From an uncultured Mollicutes bacterium (GTDB lineage Bacteria; Bacillota_I; Bacilli_A; RFN20; CAG-826), in contig CAMESA010000025.1 of the NCBI GenBank assembly GCA_945935945.1, positions 1 through 10,463 on the forward strand: a DNA stretch of 10,463 nucleotides. Direction: 5' to 3'. Both the position numbers and the translations under genes were made by a program. Each line of letters starts with the position of its first letter. Within the stretch, counting starts at the first letter, position 1. Below, piece by piece: positions 6,094 through 10,463 of this stretch. The notes beneath the pieces are model-generated. The model ran no database searches, was not told the DNA's origin, and saw nothing but the letters and a program-made list of their open reading frames with translations.

Positions 6094-6104
6094 AGGTTAT
6101 AATT

Positions 6105-7154
6105 ATGGTAGGAAAGAAAATTAAATACTATCGCCTTAAAAAAGGGTTAACATCTGAACAATTGGCAAAAGAGGTAGGCTGCACAAAAGCAGCAATTTCA
6201 CTTTATGAAAGCGAAGAAAGAGAGCCAAGTAAGGAAATCTGCAAAACTATTGCGACTGTTTTAGGTGTGCCTTGGATTGAATTGATATCTAGAAGTGATA
6301 ATAAATTAGCTTTTGACCATATCAGTTTTAGAAAAAAACAAAAAGCATCAAAAAAAGAAATCGAATTACTTAAGATGGAAATTGAAGAAAAATGTGCTGA
6401 TCGTATTTCTTTGATGAATATTGTTGGGCTAATTAATTTTAAGACCTTCAAACCACAAAAATTATCATATGATTGTAGCGCCTCTGAAAACGCTAAAATT
6501 ATAAGATCCCTATTAAGCCTTCCTTCTAGTGGCCCAATTTATTCCATCACTAATGTTCTCGAACATGTAGGCATTATTGTTTTGTCTTTTGAGTGCACTG
6601 ATGAGATAGATGGGATTAATGGATTAGTTAACGGCATTCCATATATTTTCTTTAACTCTAAAAATAGAACCATTGAAAGACAAAGATTCACAATTGTTCA
6701 TGAGACTTGTCATTTATTCTTTAATGATTCAGAAGGAAATAAAACAGAAAAAGAAATTGAAAAATATATAAACCAAGTAACTGGAAATGTTTTGATTCCT
6801 GACGATGATATCTATTCTATTTTTGGAAAAACAAATAGAAACATCACAATCTATTTAAGAGACAATGTTGCCAAGCAATATAAGATTGCTCCTTCTTGTT
6901 TATTAAATAGGTTTTTAGAAGCCGGAGTCATTACAGAAATGTATCATAAAAATTATTTTATTTATTTAAATAAAAACTATGGTAGAAAAGCTGAAAAAAC
7001 TCTATTAGATCCTATTAAAGATTCTGAAGAACCAACTATTTTCACACAATATGTATATTTAGCTTTATCTGAAGAACTTATATCTGCATCTAGGGCTGCT
7101 AAATTTTTACATGTACCGCTTTATGATGTGATGCAAAACATGAGGGTAGAATAA
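6105..7154 (+). CDS. XRE-family regulator fused to ImmA/IrrE metallopeptidase domain
   Basis: This 349-residue protein has two domains. Residues 3-60 are an XRE/Cro-type helix-turn-helix (LTSEQLAKEVGCTKAAISLYESEEREPS). Residues of about 130-275 are an ImmA/IrrE (COG2856-type) zinc peptidase with HETCH at 199-203 (HExxH) and downstream acids (E217/E219) as candidate third ligand, then GNVLIPDDD. ImmA-type proteases cleave repressors in ICEBs1, and fused XRE-ImmA proteins occur as antitoxin-like partners in toxin-antitoxin and phage loci. The C-terminal part (about 300-349) has a second small HTH-like stretch, ELISASRAAKFLHVPLYDV. The frame opens at ATG 6084, but that codon overlaps the -10; ATG 6105 has AGAGG upstream and fits the predicted +1. 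A PIN-domain gene follows after 1 nt, so the pair is one operon. Confidence 0.9.
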   Translation: MVGKKIKYYRLKKGLTSEQLAKEVGCTKAAISLYESEEREPSKEICKTIATVLGVPWIELISRSDNKLAFDHISFRKKQKASKKEIELLKMEIEEKCADRISLMNIVGLINFKTFKPQKLSYDCSASENAKIIRSLLSLPSSGPIYSITNVLEHVGIIVLSFECTDEIDGINGLVNGIPYIFFNSKNRTIERQRFTIVHETCHLFFNDSEGNKTEKEIEKYINQVTGNVLIPDDDIYSIFGKTNRNITIYLRDNVAKQYKIAPSCLLNRFLEAGVITEMYHKNYFIYLNKNYGRKAEKTLLDPIKDSEEPTIFTQYVYLALSEELISASRAAKFLHVPLYDVMQNMRVE

Positions 7155-7155
7155 T

Positions 7156-7551
7156 ATGAAAAAGTTTTTATATTGTGATTCATGCTTTTTAATAACATTT
7201 TATCAAGACGGATATCTTGGTTTTTTGTCACAATATAAAACCCAATTCTTTATTTCCAAAACTCAAATTGAAGGTGAATTAATCAAACCATCCGATTTGG
7301 CAACAATTGTCAGAAAAAACATTACTGTAATCGAAGAAGATAGAGATGAAATCAAAGATAAAACAAATGAATTTTCTTTGCTATATGGAACTCTATCAAC
7401 CTATGATTGTCTTTGCATGGCATATTCAATTTTGGATGGTTATTGCTTAATAACTGATGATAAAGCATTCCAAAAGAAATGCGCAATTCATGATATAGAA
7501 ATAAAGACATCTAAAGAAATTATAGATGAGTTTTTAAAAGGAAGAATATGA
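7156..7551 (+). CDS. PIN-like domain protein, putative RNase toxin
   Basis: This 131-residue protein has the layout of a PIN-type nuclease: an N-terminal strand ending in an acidic residue (YCDSCFLITF, D8), a middle acid (IEGELI, E39/E41), LSTYDCLCMAYSILDG with D84, and the strand LITDDKAFQKKC with D101/D102. These match the usual acidic quartet for Mg2+-dependent RNA cleavage, so it is probably catalytically competent. PIN toxins commonly pair with a regulator in type II toxin-antitoxin operons. Here the partner would be the XRE-ImmA protein, whose TAA ends one base before this ATG; GAGGG (7142-7146) is the Shine-Dalgarno. The stop is TGA (7549-7551). The PIN call rests on motif reading without a profile search, so function is moderately supported. 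Confidence 0.75.
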   Translation: MKKFLYCDSCFLITFYQDGYLGFLSQYKTQFFISKTQIEGELIKPSDLATIVRKNITVIEEDRDEIKDKTNEFSLLYGTLSTYDCLCMAYSILDGYCLITDDKAFQKKCAIHDIEIKTSKEIIDEFLKGRI

Positions 7552-7668
7552 AATTGATTATTTCTTTGTTATCGAAGCCGATTCATATGAAGATGCTTAT
7601 AATAAACTTATGAACGAACATTATTTGATGGCGAAGCACTTAAAGATATTCTAGATAAAATAGAATAG
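7548..7668 (+). pseudogene. Small third gene of the XRE-ImmA/PIN operon, broken by two frameshifts
   Basis: An ATG at 7548 overlaps the PIN stop and has AAGGAAG (7538-7544) upstream, as for a coupled third gene. Its own frame gives only 21 residues. A sensible acidic peptide appears when frames are joined: MK, then IDYFFVIEADSYEDAYNKLM plus NEH in the frame of base 7550, then LFDGEALKDILDKIE in the frame of base 7621, ending at TAG 7666-7668. The first shift fits loss of one A from a short A-run near the start; the second lies near 7619-7623. The reconstructed product is about 42 residues. I do not recognise the family. Sequencing error is an alternative to real decay. Confidence 0.55.
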
Positions 7669-7770
7669 CCTGAATGCTAATTATTGAGCAAAATAATTAA
7701 AAAGTTTAAACCTGGTGTCCGTCCAGATTTTTCACGAGGTTTTTATGCGATAAGTTACTAATTACATATA

Positions 7771-7796
7771 GCTCTATTTACAAGAGTAAATATAGC
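7771..7796. repeat. Inverted repeat / foldback
   Basis: GCTCTATTTAC (7771-7781) and GTAAATATAGC (7786-7796) pair over 11 positions with one mismatch around AAGA. There is no T-run on either side, so it is not a standard terminator. Role unknown. Confidence 0.6.
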
Positions 7797-7803
7797 AAAT
7801 AAT

Positions 7804-7858
7804 CTCAAAAACCCTGCAAAACCCCACTTTTTCGTACGCATTTTGACGTTCAATCGTG
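7804..7858 (+). repeat. Dispersed repeat, copy C (composite of copy A/B and copy D motifs)
   Basis: Bases 7804-7833 are a diverged copy of A (CTCAAAAACCCTGCAAAACC, then CCACTTTTTCG). Bases 7825-7858 match 9110-9143 at 32 of 34 positions in the same orientation. This copy links the two repeat groups into one family. Confidence 0.75.
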
Positions 7859-7875
7859 ATCTTAAATGTCGATAT

Positions 7876-7902
7876 ACGGACATAAAATCATAAAAAAAGA
7901 GG
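7876..7902 (+). repeat. Repeat F, copy 2
   Basis: ACGGACATA and ATAAAAAAAGAGG as in 5934-5959, with one extra A. It sits at the 3' side of the transposase remnant and may be part of the element's terminal region. Confidence 0.55.
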
Positions 7903-8197
7903 AATATAATCCTCTAATTGATGTAAATAACGTAAAGGAGCTTGTGCTTCGTATTTCTTAGAAGTGCATGTCGTATATTTCTTTGGGCAAGTTCCACACA
8001 TAAGGAAATCTATCTAACTTCTTACAAAGAATCTTTGATTAAAGTTTTGATGAATTTTCAATGATTTGATTATTCTTTATTTATTTAGATATTGTCGTTG
8101 GGTCACATCCTATAGCTTCAGCAATATCTTTTCAGCTTCTTTCATGAGCAAGCATAGAAGCAATTGTGTTCCTGTTGTCGTTTGTTAAATACGACAT
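7888..8197 (-). pseudogene. IS30-family transposase remnant (N-terminal part, decayed)
   Basis: Read on the minus strand from ATG at 8197-8195, preceded by AGAAGG, the frame gives MSYLTNDNRNTIASMLAHER, then S, a stop, KDIAEAIGCDPTTISK, a stop and IKNN. This is the IS30-type HTH_38 layout (xLTxxxRxxI ... xxIAxxxGxxPxTISxxIKxN). In-frame stops are TGA at 8134-8132 and TAA at 8083-8081 and 8041-8039. The text resumes two bases out of frame near 7994-8002 with CGTCPKKYTTC, a cysteine cluster seen in some IS30 transposases; loss of one GT unit from GTGTGTGG explains the shift. Only about 100 codons remain of a usual 300-400, and the DDE catalytic core is missing, so it is inactive. Confidence 0.75.
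7892..7915 (-). terminator. Minus-strand terminator after the transposase remnant
   Basis: On the minus strand AGAGGA (7915-7910) pairs perfectly with TCCTCT (7903-7898) and is followed by TTTTTT (7897-7892). It lies within the last codons of the remnant. Confidence 0.75.
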
Positions 8198-8220
8198 CAA
8201 TAAACCTTCTTTTTGCTGTA

Positions 8221-8246
8221 TACAGGAAATTTTATTATGATTTATC
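8221..8246 (+). repeat. Repeat E, copy 2
   Basis: Second copy of the 5799-5824 repeat (22 of 26 identical). It lies just upstream of the transposase remnant's ribosome binding site on the minus strand. Confidence 0.65.
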
Positions 8247-8288
8247 GAACTAAAATCCGGATTTTACTTAAAACGGAATTTAAACATA

Positions 8289-8317
8289 TTGCAAAATAAA
8301 CCACAAAACAATATAAT
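8289..8317 (+). promoter_or_regulatory. abiEi promoter (TTGCAA-17-TATAAT)
   Basis: TTGCAA (8289-8294), 17 bp, and a perfect TATAAT (8312-8317). Predicted +1 is about 8324, which lies after the ATG at 8318 and so argues for initiation at ATG 8336. Confidence 0.72.
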
Positions 8318-8335
8318 ATGGTTGAAAATGCAAGT

Positions 8336-8941
8336 ATGACTAATTTTGAAAAGATTTCTAAAATTATTAAATATAATGGCGGTTATGTTACTGGAAGAGA
8401 TGTTAGTGAAGCAAATATTCCGACATCCGCCCTTTCACAATATATAAAAAAATATAATCTTATAAAACAGTGTCCAGGGTTTTATTCAACTGAAGATTGG
8501 ATGGCGGATGATTATTTTATTTTTCAATATCAATACCCAAAACTAATTTATTCTTTCTATGGCGCAGCTTATCTTCATAGACTTGGTGATTTTATACCAA
8601 CATCTTTAGAAGCAACTGCTCCAAAAAATTATCGTCCATTTCCTCTTCCACGAGATGGCGTGATTCTTCATACGGATACAAGAGATACGACATATAATCT
8701 CGGTATTAGTGAAGTTGAAACATCATTTGGCAACAAGGTTAAAGTTTACGACATTGAAAAGACAGTGTGCGATTTCATTAGAAATAGAGAAAAACTGGAT
8801 TCGGAATCTTTTGTTAAGTGTGTAACCTGGTATAGCAAAAGAAAAGATAAAAATGTGAATAGGCTTATCCAATACGCACGTATAATGAAAATTGAAGATA
8901 AAGTAAATAGTCTAATGGAGGTACTTTTAAATGAAAATTAA
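8336..8941 (+). CDS. abiEi: AbiEi-family antitoxin (type IV TA / abortive infection antitoxin)
   Basis: This protein has 201 residues from ATG 8336. The longer frame from ATG 8318 begins directly after the -10 box and before the predicted +1, so 8336 is preferred. Residues 1-55 form the N-terminal winged helix (FEKISKIIKYNGGYVTGRDV, then ALSQYIKKYNLIKQCPGFYS), which in AbiEi binds inverted repeats in its own promoter. Residues of about 65-150 are the C-terminal antitoxin domain with YGAAYLHRLGD, HTDTRDTTYNLGI and VKVYDIEKTVCDFIRNR, all typical of the family. AbiEi represses the operon and counteracts the nucleotidyltransferase toxin AbiEii. Its end overlaps an AbiEii start by 11 bases, but that toxin is reduced to a stump, so this antitoxin is an orphan. 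Confidence 0.9.
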   Translation: MTNFEKISKIIKYNGGYVTGRDVSEANIPTSALSQYIKKYNLIKQCPGFYSTEDWMADDYFIFQYQYPKLIYSFYGAAYLHRLGDFIPTSLEATAPKNYRPFPLPRDGVILHTDTRDTTYNLGISEVETSFGNKVKVYDIEKTVCDFIRNREKLDSESFVKCVTWYSKRKDKNVNRLIQYARIMKIEDKVNSLMEVLLNEN

Positions 8942-9074
8942 TAAGAATTCATTACAGGCTAGAATCAAAAATTTGTCTAGTCAAAAAGGAGTTCCTTCAA
9001 ACGTTATTCTTCAAGATTATTTCTTTTACGCATTCAATAAGACGTTCCTTATAATCACGTTCATGAAATCGTGA
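8931..9074 (+). pseudogene. abiEii: AbiEii nucleotidyltransferase toxin, N-terminal stump
   Basis: ATG 8931 has GGAGGT (8917-8922) eight bases upstream and overlaps the abiEi stop, the normal abiEi-abiEii arrangement. The first 35 codons read as an AbiEii N-terminus: MKINKNSLQARIKNLSSQKG, then VPSNVILQDYFFYAF. The frame then runs to TGA 9072-9074 after only 47 residues, against roughly 290-300 in intact proteins, and the GS-containing nucleotidyltransferase core is missing. Another frame from about 9041 gives DVPYNHVHEIVNINIFKKVI, which resembles the helical C-terminus of AbiEii; an internal deletion joining N- and C-terminal ends is possible but weakly supported. The toxin cannot be active as encoded. 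Confidence 0.8.
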
Positions 9075-9097
9075 ATATAAACATCTTCAAAAAAGTA

Positions 9098-9127
9098 ATA
9101 AAAAACACGCACTTTTTCGTACGCGTT
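9098..9127 (-). terminator. Terminator of tRNA-Ser, minus strand
   Basis: On the minus strand AACGCGTAC (9127-9119) pairs with GTGCGTGTT (9112-9104, two G-U pairs) around GAAAAA, followed by Ts. The hairpin arm lies within the dispersed repeat copy D. Confidence 0.7.
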
Positions 9128-9143
9128 TTGACGATCAATCGTG
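9110..9143 (+). repeat. Dispersed repeat, copy D, abutting the tRNA-Ser 3' end
   Basis: 32 of 34 bases match 7825-7858 (CACTTTTTCGTACGC, then TTTTGACG and CAATCGTG). It ends two bases inside the encoded CCA of the tRNA. In this copy the sequence contributes to the tRNA terminator hairpin; copy C has lost that pairing. Confidence 0.8.
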
Positions 9144-9230
9144 GCGGAGAAAGAGGGATTTGAACCCTCGCTCCTGTTACAGACTATGAGCTTTCCAAGC
9201 CCACCCCTTCAGCCTCTTGGGTATTTCTCC
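9142..9230 (-). tRNA. tRNA-Ser (anticodon GGA)
   Basis: The minus strand folds as an 89-nt class II tRNA. The acceptor stem is GGAGAAA (9230-9224) with TTTCTCC (9152-9146), then discriminator G and encoded CCA (9144-9142). The D-stem is CCC/GGG. The anticodon stem TGGGC/GCTCA encloses loop TTGGAAA, giving anticodon GGA (bases 9196-9194), which reads UCC and UCU. A long variable arm (CTG-TAA-CAG) identifies the serine class. The T-arm is GAGGG-TTCAAAT-CCCTC. Confidence 0.96.
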
Positions 9231-9242
9231 GAACTGGTAAAT

Positions 9243-9271
9243 ATAATATCAATATTTTTGACATTTGTCAT
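9243..9271 (-). promoter_or_regulatory. tRNA-Ser promoter (minus strand)
   Basis: On the minus strand ATGACA (9271-9266) and TATTAT (9248-9243) are 17 bp apart. Predicted +1 is about 9236, six bases before the mature tRNA. Its -35 is 2 bp from the + strand -35 of the RluA-family gene. Confidence 0.6.
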
Positions 9272-9286
9272 TCGTTTTTCTATGTT
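9258..9286 (+). promoter_or_regulatory. Promoter of the RluA-family gene, divergent from tRNA-Ser
   Basis: A consensus TTGACA (9258-9263), 17 bp, and TATGTT (9281-9286) give +1 at about 9293. A second perfect TATAAT (9304-9309) has no good -35 but would place +1 at the GTG start. The inverted repeat TGACA-TT-TGTCA (9259-9270) is formed by the two divergent -35 boxes. Confidence 0.58.
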
Positions 9287-9316
9287 TAAAGGCCAATTTT
9301 TAATATAATTATCGTT

Positions 9317-10291
9317 GTGAAAGAAATTTTAATTACTAAAGAAAATTCAAATCAAAGAATTGATAAATTTATCAGAAAATTTTTAAATGAAGCACCTCTT
9401 AGCCTTATTTATAAAACTTTTAGAAAAAAAGATATCAAGATAAATGGCAAACCTGTTAAAGAAAACTACATTTTATGCGAAGGTGATGTTTTAAGAGTAT
9501 ATATTAGCGATGAAAAAATAAATGAATTTAATAAACCAAAAGACATCAGCAAAATAAATTGTTCCTTAAATATAATTTATGAAGATCAAAATATCTTAAT
9601 TGTGTTTAAACCTAAAGGCATTTTAACTCAAGGGGATAGCACGGAAAAAAGAATGACGCTTTCTAATCAAGTCCTATCCTATTTATATAATAAAGGTGAG
9701 TTCAAAAATGATGGAAGTTCGTTTACTCCTTCGCCATGTCATCGACTTGACAGGAATACAAGTGGTCTTGTAATTTTTGCAAAAAACGTTATCTCTAGCC
9801 AAATTATAATGGAAAAACTTAAAACTCACGAAGAAATCACAAAAAAATATTTACTTTTAGTTAAAGGGCAAACTGAAAAAAGTGGAGAAATTGATGCACC
9901 ATTAAAAAAAGACGAAAATAGTGGCTTTGTTAAAGTTGCAAGTTTAAATAACGGTGGTAAAAGTGCAAAAACTATTTATAAAACTCTTTCTTTTAATTCT
10001 GATTATAGTTTAGTAGAAGCAACTTTAGTTAGTGGCAGAACTCATCAATTAAGAGTTCACTTTTCTTACATTAAACATCCTATTGTTGGAGATTCAAAAT
10101 ATGGTGATTTTGTTCTAAACAAAAAGTTTAATGCAAAATATGATTATGACAGTCAGTTTTTACATGCTTATAAACTAATTTTTAATATAAAAGATGGAGA
10201 ACTTGGCTATTTAAACGAGAAAGAATTTATAGCTCCATTATCAAAAAAAGAAAAAAATATTCTCGATGATTTAGGTTTAAAATTATTGTAG
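9317..10291 (+). CDS. RluA-family 23S rRNA pseudouridine synthase (RluC/RluD-like)
   Basis: This 324-residue protein has an N-terminal S4 RNA-binding domain (about 12-65: QRIDKFIRKFL ... DIKINGKPVKENYILCEGDVLRVYI) and a pseudouridine synthase domain. The catalytic motif is HRLDRNTSGLVIFAKN (142-157) with D145 as nucleophile. Also present are KPKGILTQ (98-105) and SGRTHQLRVHFSYIKHPIVGDSKYG (239-263, conserved RTHQIR block). The family isomerises uridines in large-subunit rRNA; which site cannot be fixed here, though S4-containing members are usually RluC- or RluD-like. The start is GTG at 9317, chosen because KEILITKENSNQRIDKF matches the usual N-terminus; it has no Shine-Dalgarno. No clear terminator follows. 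Confidence 0.94.
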   Translation: MKEILITKENSNQRIDKFIRKFLNEAPLSLIYKTFRKKDIKINGKPVKENYILCEGDVLRVYISDEKINEFNKPKDISKINCSLNIIYEDQNILIVFKPKGILTQGDSTEKRMTLSNQVLSYLYNKGEFKNDGSSFTPSPCHRLDRNTSGLVIFAKNVISSQIIMEKLKTHEEITKKYLLLVKGQTEKSGEIDAPLKKDENSGFVKVASLNNGGKSAKTIYKTLSFNSDYSLVEATLVSGRTHQLRVHFSYIKHPIVGDSKYGDFVLNKKFNAKYDYDSQFLHAYKLIFNIKDGELGYLNEKEFIAPLSKKEKNILDDLGLKLL

Positions 10292-10332
10292 ATTTTTTAG
10301 GTATTTTCATATTTTTCAAAAATAATTCAGTG

Positions 10333-10338
10333 TATAAT
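10333..10338 (+). promoter_or_regulatory. -10 box of the phospho-sugar mutase promoter
   Basis: TATAAT at 10333-10338, with no clear -35 at proper distance (TTTTCA at 10313-10318 leaves only 14 bp). Predicted +1 is about 10345, giving a leader of about 10 nt. Confidence 0.45.
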
Positions 10339-10354
10339 AGTCAAGGGTAAATTT

Positions 10355-10463
10355 ATGGAAGAAAAAACTTTAAAAAATTATCATAGATGGTTAAACAGCA
10401 ATGCTGTTGACGAAAAAGATAAAGAGATTTTAAGAAAAATGTCAGAATCTGAAATCGATGATG
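10355..10463 (+). CDS. Phospho-sugar mutase (phosphoglucomutase/phosphomannomutase family), N-terminal fragment cut by window end
   Basis: The frame opens at ATG 10355 after a weak AAGGG (10343-10347) and runs off the window after 36 codons. The visible part, MEEKTLKNYHRWLNSNAVDE, then KDKEILRKMSESEIDD, matches the N-terminus of PgcA-type phospho-sugar mutases (YxxWLNSxxVDExxKxEL ... EIEDRF). Those enzymes interconvert hexose-1- and hexose-6-phosphates for glycogen and envelope sugar metabolism. The active-site serine lies beyond the window, so the assignment rests on the N-terminal pattern alone. Confidence 0.75.
   Translation, partial: MEEKTLKNYHRWLNSNAVDEKDKEILRKMSESEIDD

Noticed and set aside
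5952..6104. Upstream in-frame extension of the XRE-ImmA gene
   Set aside because: The frame is open from 5952, but there is no start codon before 6084, and the promoter and operator-like repeats occupy this stretch.
6203..6451. 82-codon minus-strand open frame
   Set aside because: It is antisense to the XRE-ImmA gene, with no support of its own.
7712..7732. CTGG/CCAG hairpin followed by ATTTTT as a terminator of the PIN operon
   Set aside because: The stem is only 4 bp with a 7-nt loop; too weak to list, although its position is suitable.
8132..8134. TGA read as tryptophan (mycoplasma code)
   Set aside because: Intact genes use TGG for Trp, the PIN gene needs TGA as stop, and the transposase remnant also has TAA stops, so decay is the simpler explanation.
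5654..8246. CRISPR array from the short repeats
   Set aside because: Repeats are few, irregularly spaced, in both orientations and diverged; no cas genes are present.
9110..9143. Classical tRNA attachment site (attL/attR)
   Set aside because: The repeat overlaps only two bases of the tRNA, and no integrase gene or duplicated T-arm is visible; described as a direct repeat only.

Overview
The window is AT-rich throughout and codes mostly on the + strand, with short intergenic gaps, Shine-Dalgarno sites such as AGGAGG/AAGGAG, and compact sigma-A type promoters (TTGACA/TATAAT-like, about 17 bp spacers). It also carries a SAM-I type riboswitch before metK, a long-form hibernation factor and a tRNA with its CCA encoded. 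Together these point to a low-GC Gram-positive of the Bacilli, probably a Mollicutes-like, RF39-like or Erysipelotrichia-like gut lineage; that placement is inference. TGG is used for Trp, and TGA fits best as a stop (end of the PIN gene), so the standard bacterial code (table 11) is preferred over the mycoplasma code.

Layout. Bases 1-563 hold the 3' end of a PduL-type phosphotransacylase gene, a small TSCPD-domain gene coupled to it, and a UUCG-loop terminator. Bases 584-1948 hold a promoter, a SAM riboswitch that starts at the predicted +1, its terminator, and metK. Bases 2039-2709 are hpf as a single-gene unit. Bases 2707-4920 form an apparent operon: a Cof-type HAD phosphatase from a near-leaderless transcript, a 288-residue soluble protein of unknown function, and a two-TM protein with a charged tail. 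Bases 4966-5747 hold a monocistronic lipoprotein.

Bases 5649-9143 are an accessory island between core genes. It contains (i) an XRE-ImmA/IrrE metallopeptidase regulator followed 1 nt later by a PIN-domain protein and a small frameshifted third gene, which look like a toxin-antitoxin or defence unit with repeated operator-like TGTTAACA sites; (ii) a decayed minus-strand IS30-type transposase fragment; and (iii) an AbiE locus with an intact AbiEi antitoxin and only a stump of the AbiEii toxin. Several families of short dispersed repeats lie between and around these genes, and one copy ends at the 3' end of a tRNA-Ser(GGA) gene.

Bases 9142-10463 return to housekeeping: tRNA-Ser (minus strand), an RluA-family pseudouridine synthase and the start of a phospho-sugar mutase. 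The tRNA and the RluA-family gene appear to be driven by divergent promoters whose -35 boxes lie 2 bp apart. No wholly new system can be demonstrated from sequence alone. The best candidates for closer study are the XRE-ImmA/PIN/small-gene unit, the uncharacterised 288-aa plus two-TM gene pair, the unusual P2 arm of the SAM riboswitch, and the decayed AbiE/IS30 island.
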